Assembly (NCBI GenBank): GCA_033064195.1
Contig: JARBJD010000067.1
Span: 1 to 64,000 of the forward strand
DNA: 64,000 bases
Reading direction: 5' to 3'
DNA from: Blattamonas nauphoetae
Lineage: Eukaryota; Preaxostyla; Oxymonadida
Every line of letters begins with the position of its first letter. The first letter of the stretch is position 1. The notes beneath the pieces were generated by a model. That model had not been told where the DNA came from. It worked only from the letters and a program-made list of their open reading frames with translations, and made no database searches. Position numbers and translations under genes: made by a program. Below, piece by piece: positions 20,803 to 33,000 of the stretch.

Positions 20803-21195
20803 TCAAAGAGATATGAAGTGAATAAATTTCAATAATTTTAGAGTTGAGATCAATGAGAGTTCGTGAATGTTCTTCCGATCCTTTCCGAGGCTGTAAAGTT
20901 GTTGACATCTGTCGAAAAGTGCAGCAACTTTGTTTTGGTGGGCATTTGCCTCCTTGATCATTCTGAAGAGTTCGCAATCGTTCTTATTTTCGTCTTGTGG
21001 CTTCTTTTGATTTCGTGTGGACCATGTTCTCTTCCAAGAGCAGTTAATTGATTTTGTTGATATGACCCTTGAAATTCCACTCTTTACATCGCTCTGGATC
21101 AATGTTTGTTCGCGTTTTGTGGTCTCCTTCAGTCGAAACAATCGATCGTGAGAACTGTTGCTGGAAATCCGATCTTGCGAATCTTTCACCACCAA
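20803..21195 (-). pseudogene. Short coding-like fragment, minus strand
   Basis: A roughly 130-residue frame contains Met-Ile-Lys-Glu-Ala-Asn-Ala-His-Gln and further helical, Lys-rich sequence typical of a soluble eukaryotic protein. It lacks clear ends and I do not recognise it. It may be one exon or a relic. Confidence 0.25.
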
Positions 21196-21659
21196 AATGA
21201 TACGTGATGTGATTTAGAGAACGTGGTAAAACGTTCTTTCATTCAGCATTTCCTCGACAAACTATTCATGCGTACATCCTTCTCGTTGCGGATCGATGAG
21301 TCCGTAAAAGAATGAGTACTATCTTGAAATTGGAAATCGATCGATGATGGTCATCCTGAAAGATTGTTTACATCAGTCCTGTATTCATTGGGATGAGAAA
21401 AATGGAATCAGAAGCTGAAAACAAACAGTTTACACTGACCGTGTTAAACCTTTCAAAAAGTGAAAAGTGAGGAGATCGAGGCTTGGTTACATAAATATTG
21501 GCAGGTATGAGTGGGTGTTGTTCAGAAAATGATCAGTGAATCATAGTTCACAATTTATTTTGAATTGAATCCCATATTCCTCGTCATTAACTCATTCAGA
21601 CAAAACGAAGAAAAAGAATAACAAAAACGGTTGAAGAAATGCTCGATGAATCATTGCTG

Positions 21660-21912
21660 CCCTTCGTTCGGTTTCATCACCAAGTCCGGTTTTAACACGG
21701 GACTATCATCTTCATTGTCCTCTCAAGAGATATCTCCGTTCTTCATAATCTTTCACATTCTCCACATTGATCCTTCTTCTCTTTTTCTCCTTAACCTCCA
21801 GAATTCAACATTTCCCCCCACACGACAATGCTCCAACGAAGTCAACGTCGTTGAACACAGCTTCTTCAACCGGGTATTCTTCACAATCGCTTTCATCAAG
21901 ACCTTCCTCTAA
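21660..21912 (-). repeat. Diverged inverted copy of the 20330-20690 fragment
   Basis: On the minus strand GAATACCCGGTTGAAGAA and, further on, AAACCGGACTTGGTGATGAAA match the plus-strand sequence at 20541-20561 and 20625-20660 with scattered differences. The two fragments therefore derive from one duplicated sequence, now in opposite orientations about 1 kb apart. Confidence 0.6.
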
Positions 21913-23648
21913 ATCATGATCACACTTGTTAACGGTCTCACCTACTCTTTTTTGGTCATACACAGACACCCTGGACTGAATTTGTGTTCTGGTCTCTTCG
22001 AACTCGGCGTATTTCTACTTGTGCATGGCCCTGATGATCACACTTGCGAAAATCGGAAAGGAGGGGAATCAAAGATTCTTGGACGCTCGCTTCGATCTGA
22101 ACAGGGAGTGACGGTGAATGAAAAGCAAACAAGGAAGGGGATGCGAGGAAGAACGAACATAGACGCGCTGTTGATGTTTGTAAGATCTCAACCAGCCCTA
22201 AAATAGACTGAGCCAATCGTCGAAGGAAATTCAGAAGAATCACAACAAGCTGAAGGTCGGCTGCCGTATCTTTGTCTTCTTTTCACTTAATTCGTCACTA
22301 ATCACACTGTTTTGCCTTGTGTCATTTTTTACCAGCCAGGTTCTGATATCCACCCTCGCCATATCAATTATTCCATCTTTAAGATCATTGCTGCAAGAAT
22401 ATGTTTGTAGAATTGATAATTCGAGGAGAAAAGGATGTGGTTTGGAATGATCATCCCATTTCCATCCGATAATTCAGTTCTCCGGACACAATTGACCTCA
22501 ATCTGCAGAAATATCTCTAATCTGCCCACAGAACACCTTCCCTTGTCGTTTCGAGTCATTTTGTTGCAATGACTTGGATTTCACCCATTGCCCGGTTTTA
22601 TGAACTCCCTCGGCTCCTAAATAGGAGACTGGACATTGGACTGGACATTGCCACCTCGACTGGACACAGCTTAACAGGCCAACATAGAAACCATAGGCGA
22701 CACCTAAGAGTGCCGACAAGAAGAGTACCATCATGTGTCGATTCTGATCGTTTCCCGCAAAAAACAAAATAATACTCCGATCGAAACCAAAAAATCAAGA
22801 TTCTCCCTGAAGAGGTTCTGTTTGTTGAAGTTGGAAGTGTCGTATCGGTTATTGTATTGTGTCTTTTTGTCAAAAAATCATGCTTGACTGACCAACCAGA
22901 AGGGCAGGTCCGGTCAGAGAAACTCTTCTTCAAAGGGTTCCTCGGTCTTTTGTGGCAAAAAAACTCCCAACTTTATCATGAAACAAGACAATGACGGCAA
23001 CTGGATGTGAGGAAGTGAACAAAGAAACTGGAAAACGAATACAGAATGCAGCAGAAAGGTCTCACATGCCACTCCAGACGAGAAGAAAGCTTCCACATCT
23101 CATCCAGAGACCTCGCTCAAACGCGAAGAGCATCGTGGAGAGCAGGAAGCGGAGTGTGTGAGTGATGGGAGTGATGTGAGGCGTGACAGATCGGTTGGTG
23201 AATAAAAAGAGTCCGAAAAGATTGGAGAGAGTGGTTATGTTGAGAGAGGAAGTGTAAATCGGCTTTCCACAATCCATATCGAAGAGCTCTGTCATCAAGA
23301 GAGAAAGAGAATGTTGGAGAACGAAGAAAGAACAGAAGAAAGTGATTTTCGGACATGGAACCAAAGATTGATTGATATGGAAGGAAGACGACAAGAGTGA
23401 GAGTGCGCGAGTGAGAAAGGAGAAGAGAGAGATCTCCTCGAACTCCTAATCTTCTTCCCACTCTCAAGCTGTTCACTAAATCCTGACATGACAGGAGATC
23501 CAATCGTGAACGAGTTGAAATGGTTGATGTGGCACGGCTAAAGGCCAAGACCACTGATCAGATGAACAGAGAATGACAGGTGCATAGTGAGCATTGCGAT
23601 GAAGCAACGATGAGAGGAATGTGAGATGGAAGTGGACAATCACGATTC
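21913..23648. other. Intergenic region, no confident gene
   Basis: Several short frames exist but none shows family features or consistent splicing. Near 22618-22670 there are repeated TTGGACTGGACATTG words like those near 19400. The last 500 bases lie downstream of the pseudokinase gene that ends at 23649. Confidence 0.4.
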
Positions 23649-26600
23649 TTATTCCTTCATCTCGTTTCGAGACTCACCAACTGTTTCATCCGGATGAGAA
23701 GAGAGGAACTCTCCGATTTCTGTTAGTGTCGGTCGTTGTTCAGGATCCACGGCGACACAGCGACGGATCAGTGACACAAACTGCTCGTTCTTCAATGTGT
23801 CCATTTTCGGTCCAATTCCTGTTCCTGATTGTCGCTGAGCATTCACTGCATCCAGCTCTCCAAACGGCACTTGCCCAGTCTCGATTTCCCACAACACAAG
23901 GCCAAGACTAAAAACTGACGCTTTGTGCCCATCCACCTGCCCTCCCTTCAGCGCCGATACTTCAGGGGCACTCCATCGCAGACTCTCCATTCCCGACTTG
24001 TCCTTCGCTTCGTTTCTGATCAGCCTGGGGAGTCCATTTTGGTTTGGTTCATTCTCATTTCCAGCGACGTTTGCGTCTTGCCTTTGTGCTCGAGCTGCCT
24101 CCTGCTCGGCTTCCGACGCGTTCATTTGAAGCTTTAGTTGAACATTCCCAGCAGAATCAAGAAGAATCCAGTGAGACGAAAGATGAGTCAGAACATCACT
24201 CCTTCCACGACGAGCAACAACCTGCTTCAATCCATTCACAATCTGAACTCCAACTCCTCGCTTCTCAATCTCCCTCCGTTCCTTGTGCAACACCGAATAC
24301 AGCGTGTTCGTGATTGGAGCTGCCGAGATTTCAAACCCTCCGCCACACGTCATCACCTCTGCCCACTCCGCTTCAGTTTGAGATTTCATTCCATCTTGCA
24401 AGTGGCCCACTGTCGGCAGGTAATTGCTGGACGACCCGAATGCAGAGTGACTCATCCCGTCAGAGTGCACGAGTTGATTCGTGCACCCACTTTCGACGTT
24501 GTCCATCTTGTCTTCAACTTGCACTTGGTCTGGCTCTTCCATCTCTTTCGCAGGAACTTGCGACTTCTGATAGCGTCGACGGAGCAACACGATCACAACA
24601 ATCGTAACCAGAAGAGCCACACAGACTGATACGACCACAGGAATCAGCCAGCTCAGCAGCGCCTTCGTTTTGGGCGACAGTGCTTTATTTCCTGCCGAGT
24701 ACGAAGATTGTGGGATGTGGAATGAAACCATCTTGTTCATCCACACGGTCGTCGCTGTCTCACTTCCAACAGTGGGAGAGAGCGACTTGATTGTGTATGT
24801 CGTGTCGTGTGTTAGGACTCGATCGTCACCCACGACGCGGATCGTCTTGCTCTCTCCTTCGAACGACGATCCGTTCATCGTCACAGTGATCCTCTCGTCC
24901 TTCCCTCGCTCCTCCACAACAATCTCGTACGACCCGCTCACTTCTCGATCGAACAGAAGAATCAGAAAAGCGAAGGGCTGGCTTGCATTGGTCAGGTGTG
25001 CTGACGAGGCGAGAAGGGTGGGTGGCTGAGCGGGAGTGGTGAAGGCGAGGAGGGAGGGAGTCGCAGCGAGGTTGAAGGCCCACGCTTCGGCAGAAAGAGA
25101 AATGTCATTCGTCATCGTCGATGAAGACGCAGAGGGAACAATCCCAACAATCGATGTGATCGTGTATGTTGTCGAGAATTTCAGATTCATATTGAACGAT
25201 GGCACGAGTGAGCCAACACCATTAACGATTTGCAGTCGGCCTGTCAGTTCAGGATCTCCCTCTGCTTTCACCGTCACTTCATAAATCTGCGATTTCAGCG
25301 GAATCTTCCCCTTCACAATCAGATCAATTCTCCACTCATCCACATCAAGCGACGTTTCCACTTTCTGTGTCATGAACGGTCCCATCTGTTTGAAGGCGTC
25401 CTTGTCCACTCGGACGTAGGACGAGACGCCCGTTTCGTCATTCTTTCGGTACGAATACATTCCTGCGCTGATTGGAGATGTTGACCAACAATCGCTGATC
25501 GTCACGTTGGTTGCGTCTTTTTTGTACCAATCCTCAATCACAAAGTCTGTAAACTGAACAGTGTCGTTCGTCCAATGCCCGTTGAAGTTTGGAGTGTCAC
25601 TCACTGTGTTCCCGATGAAGAGAACGTTTGATAGAGCGATGGGAGAATCTGCACTGAGGGTGAAGCAGACAGCTCCGAGTGTGTTCGACGAGCAGTTCTT
25701 GACAACACAGTCGGTCATCTCAAATCCACACATGTTCCCATCCAATGCCCCGCCTTGTGCTGTCGATGCACAATCGATGAACTGACACGCGGTCAAAATG
25801 AGAGGTGACTGGAGAACAGTTACATCCAAGCCACCACCGCTTCCAGCGAAGAACTCGGAGGGAGACAGCTTGCAGCGGATGAAATCGCAGTCGGTGAGAG
25901 AAACAGAGTTAACATACGACGTGATCGACAATCCGCCTCCTCGTTCGACTGTCGAGCAGTCTTCGAAGTGGAGGTGAGAAAGAGAGAGAAGACCAGTCTC
26001 TGACGATGCACAGATGAGAACGAACCCTCCCCCTTGTGCGGGATTGTCTTCTGCGATCGCTGAACATTCTTTGAATGAGAGAGAAGTGACGAGATGATAG
26101 CTTCGAATATTTATTAGCTGAAGTCCTCCAGCAGCCATGTTTGTTGTGCACTGTTCGAAACACAAGTTGGAGAAAGACGAGCCTGGTGTTTGGGTAAGAT
26201 GGCAATACATCCCTCCACACTCAGTTCCCATCTCGTCAGTGAGCGAACATCCCACACAGCGGCATCCACTCACAGTGACGATGGCTGTGCCTGTAATCAA
26301 ATACATCCCTCCAGCTTGTGATGCAGCTGCACAGCCTGTGAAGTTGCACGACGTGACTCCGACGAGGTTGTTGACGAGTGCCACGTTGAACAGGATGTAC
26401 ACAGCGCCGGCATAGTAATCGCTGCAGACTGTGTTGGTGAACGAGCAGGAGAGGAGGACGATGGTGCCATCATATCTGAAGAATGTGAGCGGGCGAGCGT
26501 GTGTGGGGTATTTGTCTCCCGTGAAGCGGCAGTGAGAGAAGGTGGCGAATGTGTTTTCGTTACCGTAACTGCTGGTGATATTATACGCCGTGCCATCATC

Positions 26601-27635
26601 ATCAAACTGAGTGGAAGTGCCATTGGGGAAAGTGATGTATGATTTGGCGTTTGTGTCGGTGTCGGTGTTGGGGGAGGAGAGGAGGGAGGAGAAGGAGGAA
26701 TTCGAGCACAAAACTGACCCTCCATTGTTCACGTCCCGAATCGTCGATCCTGACAAATGCGAACTTGTCAACGACACAACACATCCCAACATCTTCTGAG
26801 ACAGATGCGACAGTTGTGGCTGGCGGGAAGAGCCAATCGAACTCATGTTCACAAACAAGCAATCAATCAGCGACGACGAGATCATTCCCATGTCTTCTGC
26901 ACTTTTTCGAGCTGTTTGTGCCAGTGAAAGGCCAATCCCGTCTGTTCCGAGAATTCCCTGCGAGTTGAACGAACAGCCAATTATCGAGATTGAACGTGAT
27001 GCTCCAAAATCTGGAAACGCTGGTGTTTCAACAAGACCACGCAACTGGCCATTTTCACTCGAGATCGAACATTTCTTCATCACAACTGACGACGGAACGG
27101 ATGATTCCTCGAATATGGATGGTGAAATCAGAATCGCACTTGTCCCCGACGAGAGTCCAATTCTGCTTTCAGATACTGTCAGAGAGCTGCTTGAGACAAT
27201 GGCCAGCCTCGTCGGGTGCGCTTTGTTTATCTGTTGTCTTCGTTCTTCAGAATTAGCGACGAGCGAAAAGTGGAGTGATTTCAATAACATCGTTGAGTTC
27301 GTCAATGAGAATATACAATTCTCACCAGTGGGCATGGGGAACTCTTCTTCATATGCCCTTCTAACTGACCCAGATTGCGGGACAATGTGTGTTTCTGGTG
27401 ATGATCTTTTGTTCCACCGTTCTCCCGATAATTCAAGACACCTGTCTTTGATTTCGATGTTGTCTCCAATGTATGTTCCTCCTGGAATCGAGGTAGCCTG
27501 AATTTGATTCGATTGATGATCTGCGATGTTTGAGATGGTGCCCAGGAGTGATGTGAGATTTGATGGAGTGGTTGTTTGAGACGTGATGGTTAAGATGGGT
27601 TGCAAGAAGCAGAGAAAGAGCGGGAGGGGGATCAT
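23649..27635 (-). CDS. Surface beta-helix protein with transmembrane span and pseudokinase domain
   Basis: The protein has 1328 residues. Residues 1-20 are a hydrophobic signal peptide. Residues about 60-770 form a right-handed beta-helix with repeated Gly-Gly-Ala/Gly-Leu and Cys-x-Phe turns. Residues about 780-975 are two Ig-like domains with Pro-Pro-Thr-Leu linkers. Residues about 990-1020 are a single membrane helix followed by Arg-Arg-Arg, which puts the rest in the cytosol. Residues about 1110-1320 match the C-lobe of a tyrosine-kinase-like fold: the Ile-Leu-Leu-Asp strand after the catalytic loop, Ala-Pro-Glu, a Val-Phe-Ser-Leu-Gly helix and Arg-Pro-Thr near the end. The catalytic His-Arg-Asp and the Asp-Phe-Gly magnesium motif are missing, so it is probably a pseudokinase. 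The start is supported by the signal peptide and the paralog at 34049. It stops in TAA. Confidence 0.85.
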   Translation of the reverse strand: MIPLPLFLCFLQPILTITSQTTTPSNLTSLLGTISNIADHQSNQIQATSIPGGTYIGDNIEIKDRCLELSGERWNKRSSPETHIVPQSGSVRRAYEEEFPMPTGENCIFSLTNSTMLLKSLHFSLVANSEERRQQINKAHPTRLAIVSSSSLTVSESRIGLSSGTSAILISPSIFEESSVPSSVVMKKCSISSENGQLRGLVETPAFPDFGASRSISIIGCSFNSQGILGTDGIGLSLAQTARKSAEDMGMISSSLIDCLFVNMSSIGSSRQPQLSHLSQKMLGCVVSLTSSHLSGSTIRDVNNGGSVLCSNSSFSSLLSSPNTDTDTNAKSYITFPNGTSTQFDDDGTAYNITSSYGNENTFATFSHCRFTGDKYPTHARPLTFFRYDGTIVLLSCSFTNTVCSDYYAGAVYILFNVALVNNLVGVTSCNFTGCAAASQAGGMYLITGTAIVTVSGCRCVGCSLTDEMGTECGGMYCHLTQTPGSSFSNLCFEQCTTNMAAGGLQLINIRSYHLVTSLSFKECSAIAEDNPAQGGGFVLICASSETGLLSLSHLHFEDCSTVERGGGLSITSYVNSVSLTDCDFIRCKLSPSEFFAGSGGGLDVTVLQSPLILTACQFIDCASTAQGGALDGNMCGFEMTDCVVKNCSSNTLGAVCFTLSADSPIALSNVLFIGNTVSDTPNFNGHWTNDTVQFTDFVIEDWYKKDATNVTISDCWSTSPISAGMYSYRKNDETGVSSYVRVDKDAFKQMGPFMTQKVETSLDVDEWRIDLIVKGKIPLKSQIYEVTVKAEGDPELTGRLQIVNGVGSLVPSFNMNLKFSTTYTITSIVGIVPSASSSTMTNDISLSAEAWAFNLAATPSLLAFTTPAQPPTLLASSAHLTNASQPFAFLILLFDREVSGSYEIVVEERGKDERITVTMNGSSFEGESKTIRVVGDDRVLTHDTTYTIKSLSPTVGSETATTVWMNKMVSFHIPQSSYSAGNKALSPKTKALLSWLIPVVVSVCVALLVTIVVIVLLRRRYQKSQVPAKEMEEPDQVQVEDKMDNVESGCTNQLVHSDGMSHSAFGSSSNYLPTVGHLQDGMKSQTEAEWAEVMTCGGGFEISAAPITNTLYSVLHKERREIEKRGVGVQIVNGLKQVVARRGRSDVLTHLSSHWILLDSAGNVQLKLQMNASEAEQEAARAQRQDANVAGNENEPNQNGLPRLIRNEAKDKSGMESLRWSAPEVSALKGGQVDGHKASVFSLGLVLWEIETGQVPFGELDAVNAQRQSGTGIGPKMDTLKNEQFVSLIRRCVAVDPEQRPTLTEIGEFLSSHPDETVGESRNEMKE

Positions 27636-29988
27636 GATTCGGACCAGAGATAGATCGAGACTAGATTGTCGAGAGGAGAGATGATGGAAAGGTGATCGTT
27701 CCCTTTCTTTGCCTTTTTCAAACCAAATTCAAGGACGCCTTGAATTATCTATCCAATCATGTTTTTTGAAAATCATTTCTCGGCGCCTAGTCTATACCTG
27801 TATGACAGGTTTTTTTTCGATGTCAAACTGTCAATCTTTTTTATCTATGGGAACTGATCACAACAGGATCTTGTCAAGCTCTCGAATCGTGCCCTGGGTA
27901 GTTGAAAACATGTTGTAATCTCTTTTTACTTCGTTTTGGAAAGCCATTCAGGTAGAAACAGATGTAGTTGTGCGTGATGAGAATTTCAAAACAACAATGT
28001 AATGATGATGAAATGTGATTTTAAAACTCCTGAGTTGGAACAAACAATGTCAAAAAAGACAGAATAAAACCGTTTGTTGAGATATATCTCAATGAAGAAG
28101 CCCAAAAGCAGGCTGATGAAAGTATCGTGTGAGAGGCGAATCAAGACTATAGTGGCAAGAAAGATGGTTTGATTGGATCACAACTATCGTTTTGACATCA
28201 TTGGAGGGTCTAATTCGGTTCACTGAACCATGTGAAGCAAAAATCAACGTAGACGTGATCAGAAGGTAAGATGTGGGTTCTAAATAAGATGAATAAATGA
28301 AAAAATGTGATCGACCACTGAATAAGCAGGAATTTGGTTTGAATCTCTCATCTCTTGCGTATATCGCTTGTTTTAGGCAATGTTGTGAGTATCGTTGTTC
28401 TGTGAAATAACAGGCTGATCAACTGGAAAATGATGAAGAAAAGTAGTCAATAGAGCATACAGATCATGAAAATGTCGCCTGAATGAACATTCAGATGAAT
28501 TAACGATCAAATTTAAGAATCGAGGGTGAGGTTTTGTCAAAAGCTCGTGTGGAATGGTTATTGAACAGATCCAGGTCTGATTTGACAAAGAAATGGTGTC
28601 GATTTTGTTTGCATTTGTGACGAAAATGAAATATGTTTCTTATGCTTCTGTTCTTTGCATGGAAATGATTGGATTCAGATGATTCTGTTTTTACATGCGA
28701 TCGGTGTGAGAATGATCACCAAAACCTGGAAGAGAACCTTTATAATGATTTGAACAGGAAAATGGAAAACAGTATCACTCAAATATTGTCGAATGGATAC
28801 GGTGTATCATCATAAGATCGATCGGCGAAACCAAGATGAGATTGTGTGAAGCCCCAGTCCACAATGCACTGATGGACAACGGATGATCCAATAAATTCAA
28901 TGGAAGAACATAAATTGCCTTTTCAGCAAGTGGATCAGGATCATCCCATGATTCCCACAAAATGTCAATGAAGTGTGTTAAAAAGCCACAAATATCAACA
29001 ATTGCCACATTATACTGGATTACCGTCACAGAACTGTCGGTTGAACTTCGAATTTCCCTCATTATCGTCTTATTCAAGGAAATGAGAAAAGATCTCTGAC
29101 CCACAAACAAAAAGTCCAATGTCATGACAGTCAACGCATTTTCTAAAAAATAGGTCTGTCAAGTCAAGTCAGACAGGTATAGCCTAGTCCGTTGCATCTG
29201 TTGAGAAAACAATCGAACAAAATGAATCAAAAGTGTGTGTGTTTATGAAATGAAAGAAGTGACGTGGAGTGATGTGAAGAAATGGTGATTCACTTCGAAT
29301 CCAAAGAAGATGACAGAAAAGTCCCAGAAGAGTCTCCAGACTGGATGAAAGCTTCAGTTCTTCCAAATGCAACTGTCGGATGACAAGAGCGTTTGGAAAT
29401 GACGGAAGCGGAGTTGTTGAGGGAACGTGAGATGTGAGATGACGACATGCGAGGTGTGTTGCGAAATGTGGTATGATCAAGAAAAGAGAAGCTTGAACCA
29501 ACGAGTGTGTGTGAATGAATGGAGAGAGATGAAAGAGAGCTGAATAAACTAAAGAGATGGGTTGGGGCGACGGGGAGGCTGAGAAACGATGTCGAAATCG
29601 GATGAAACTAAGAATTTGTTGACGTGGAAGAAAAAAGAAGTTTATTGAAAAAGGAGGAGAGGATATTTGCTGGAAAAACGAATGAAAGAGTGGGTGAGAG
29701 TGAGAATGGTGAAATTAAGAAACTCGGAAAGAGATGAAACAAAGAATAAGATAACTAGGAAGGATGACAAGAAATGAGAAGTGAAGTGTTCTCGATTCCA
29801 ATATAACTAAATCAATTTCAAATGATATGATTCTGAGAAAAATAAATTGCAGACTGTGATGTGAGATGAGTCAGTTCTCGCCTGTTTCTGAACATTGATA
29901 CTGAGTCCACACTCCAGTTGTTCTCCAAATCAAGACAACTCGGAATACTCCGATGTGTAGTGAGCATCTCAGATGTTGATTGTGAGAA
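27636..29988. other. Intergenic region between the pseudokinase paralogs
   Basis: The first 80 bases upstream of 27635 resemble the region upstream of 34049, so the promoter was duplicated with the gene. Beyond that I see no confident complete gene. Three minus-strand protein-like stretches (28373-28588, 28775-29134 and 29184-29501) are listed separately. From about 29520 to 29988 I see only AT-rich sequence. Confidence 0.45.
28775..29134 (-). pseudogene. Helical protein fragment
   Basis: About 115 residues read like a soluble helical-repeat protein, with Val-Asp-Ile-Cys-Gly-Phe-Leu and Pro-Leu-Ala-Glu-Lys-Ala-Ile type segments and no internal stop. Neighbouring open stretches at 28373-28588 and 29184-29501 on the same strand could be other exons, but I could not fix splice sites joining them. 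The family is unknown. Confidence 0.35.
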
Positions 29989-30008
29989 ATGAGGTTGGAG
30001 AGTCTGGT

Positions 30009-33000
30009 TTATCCCAGCTGTGTTTTCACGTCATTTCGAGATTCCGCGGCTGCTGAGTTGTTTTTGTGCGACGATAGGAACTCGCCAACTTCAGTCAGTG
30101 TTGGTCGTTCTTTCGGATTCACTGACAGGCATCGCGTTAGCATCGTGACGAACTCCTCGTCATGCAAATCAGACATATTTGGAGGAATTCCAGTCCCAGA
30201 CTGCTTCTGAGCAACAATCGCATCCACTTCTCCATACGGAACAACACCAGTTTCAAGCTCCCACAAGATCAGGCCAAGACTAAAAACTGACGCCTTGTGT
30301 CCATCCACCTGTCCACTTCCAGTAGCCACTTCAGGGGCTCGCCAGCGAAGACCATCCATCTCACACTTCTCCCCTTCTGCTCCCACAGCGTTCGGGTCCT
30401 GTTGCATCTGAGCGAAAAGAGCTGCTTGTTCCGCTTCACTCGAGTTCATGTCGAGTTTCAGGTGAACATTCCCAGCTGAATCAAGAAGAATCCAGTGTGA
30501 GGAAAGTTGAGTCAGAACATCGCTCCGTCCACGACGAGCAACAACCTGCTTCAATCCATTCACAATTTGAACTCCAATCTCGCGGTTTCGAAGATCTCTC
30601 TTCTCAGTATGTATTGCACTGTAAAGTGTGGTGTCCATTAGAGTTGTCGATACAGCGAAGTCTCCACTGCATTTCATCACCTCAACCAAATCCTCAAGAC
30701 CATCATCTTTGGAAGACTGCGGTCGTCCCACTTCGGTTGGAAAGAGACTGTTGTCGGGTCCGAAGTTGGAGTGGCTGAGTGCCTGTGGAAGCATCTGTCC
30801 ATTCGTGTTCTCTGGAGCGAATCCCTCCACTTCGACTTTTCCTTCCACCTGCTCGTCTGTTCGTTCTTCCATCTCTTTCAGTGATGTCTCTGCTTTGTTC
30901 TTTCGGCGACGGAGCAGAACGATGATGACGACGGCGAGAACCAGAGCGATGAGCAGGCACGCGACGAGAGGAATCAGCCAGCTCAGCAGTGTCTTCATTT
31001 CTGGTGACAATGCTTTCTTGTCATCGTCTTTCTTTGGGTCTGTGGGATCTTCTGGTTCAGGTTTGGGTTCTTCTGGGTCTTCAGGATCGGGTTCTTCTGG
31101 TTCCTGTGGAGGTACATACGATGATTCTGGGATGTGGAACGTGATGGTTTCGTTCATCCACACAAATGGCGATTCTGAATCTGGTGATGGTGTGATGGAC
31201 TTGATTGTGTAAGTTGTGTTGTGTGTCAGCAAGCGATCCTCACCAACCACAACAAAGTTTGGCGACACACCCATCTTTGACGGTTCATCAAATTCAACAG
31301 TGATGGCAATGTCATTTCCTTCCTCCTCCACAACAATCACATACGATCCTGTCACCTCTTCGCTGAGCATCAGAATGACTGAAGCGAGTGGCTGGTCCTT
31401 TGAGACGAGTTGAGCTTTGGCTCCGATGAGAGTGGGTGGTTGTTCGGGTGTGGTGAAGGAGACGAAGGACGGTGTCGAAGCGAGGTTGAACGCCCACGCT
31501 GCCTGCGGGAATGTGAGGGCATTGGAGAGAGAAGAAGACGAAGGAGGAACAATCCCAACAATCGACGTGATTGTGTACGACGTCGAGTAATCCAGAGTCA
31601 ACGATGGAGACGGCGATGTCAGTGTGCCCTTCCCATTCACAAACTCGATCACTCCCTTCACATCTGTCTTGTCCCCTTCCTTTTTTATTGTCACTTCATA
31701 TTTCTGCGACGCAATCGGCATCTTCCCCTTCATCTCCAACTCCATTCTTCCTGTCAGTGGATCAAACGAGAGTTCCACTGCTTCTGTCAACAGTGGTCCC
31801 ATCTTTTTGAACTCGTCGTCATCGACCCGAACAGTCGACTCCTCAGGAGTGTAGCTATTGACAGTCATGAGCATTCCAATGCTGTTTGGAGCACATGTCG
31901 TGAAGCACTCGACTATTGAGATTGTTGGTTTGGGATTGCCATCGATATAGTTCAGACACGCATCAACAAAAACGGTTGTCTCTGCTACACTGTTCATCGA
32001 AAATGAAGAGTCTTCATTCTGTCCGACAGAGTTGTTGACGAATGCGACTCGAGTGAGAGAGATCGACGACGGTTGATAATAGCTTTCAGTATCGAATCTG
32101 ATCGCTCCACTCTCACCGGAAAAGCAATCTTTCACCAGACAATCAGAGATCACACAAGATCCAGATCCGGACACAGTGAAAGCACCACCAAGATTCCCTG
32201 ACGAACATTCGACGAAAGAACAGTCCTTCACTGTCAGCGTTTTCGTTGAGAAAATGTAACCGTATAATCCTCCAGCATCACCGCTCATGTGTTCATTGGC
32301 TGTTGTGCATCGGAGAAAGCGGAAGTCGGTCATCACAATGTCACAACCTGCAGTCAGATACAGTCCAGCGACAAAACCAGAACTCTGGCAATCCGTGAAA
32401 TGAATGCGTGTGAAGGCTGTTGGCGCGATAGTCTGGAAGGATACTTGGGCGCTTGCAGTTGGGGACGAGGAGCCAGAAGATGAGCATCCATCGAACAGCC
32501 AGTCGGAGAGAAGGCAGAGTCCATTGATATTAAGGTACATCGCACCAATCTTGTAATACGAGAAACAAGACACGAGGACGAGGTTTGTGACGGTTGAGAC
32601 AGCTGCATCATTCAACACTTGCAAATACAATCCACCAGCCTCTGTGGTGCCTGTATTCGCAGGCCCACATTCTTCAAATCTGCACTCGTCAATCGTCACA
32701 GATTGCTGTGCGAAGATGGACATCCCTGATCCGGTCACGCTTGCTTTGATGTTCGTGAAGTTCGACTTCTCCACACAAACTGGCTTGAACTTCAGATTGG
32801 TCTGGTGGTCAACACAAACAGCTCCTCCAAACACGCCGTTTGGATAGCCAGCCATCACTGTGAGGTCGGTGAACGAGCAGGAGGTGATGGAGATGGTGCC
32901 TGGGTACGCTTTGAAGGAAAGTGGGCGAGCGTGAGTGGGGTATTTGTCTCCCGTGAAGCGGCAGTGTGAGAAGATAGCGAATGTTGATTCGTTGCCGCTG

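Noticed and set aside
21290-21325. Hammerhead-ribozyme-like GATGAGTCCGT
   Set aside because: The matching GGACGAAAC half of the catalytic core and the closing stems are not present.
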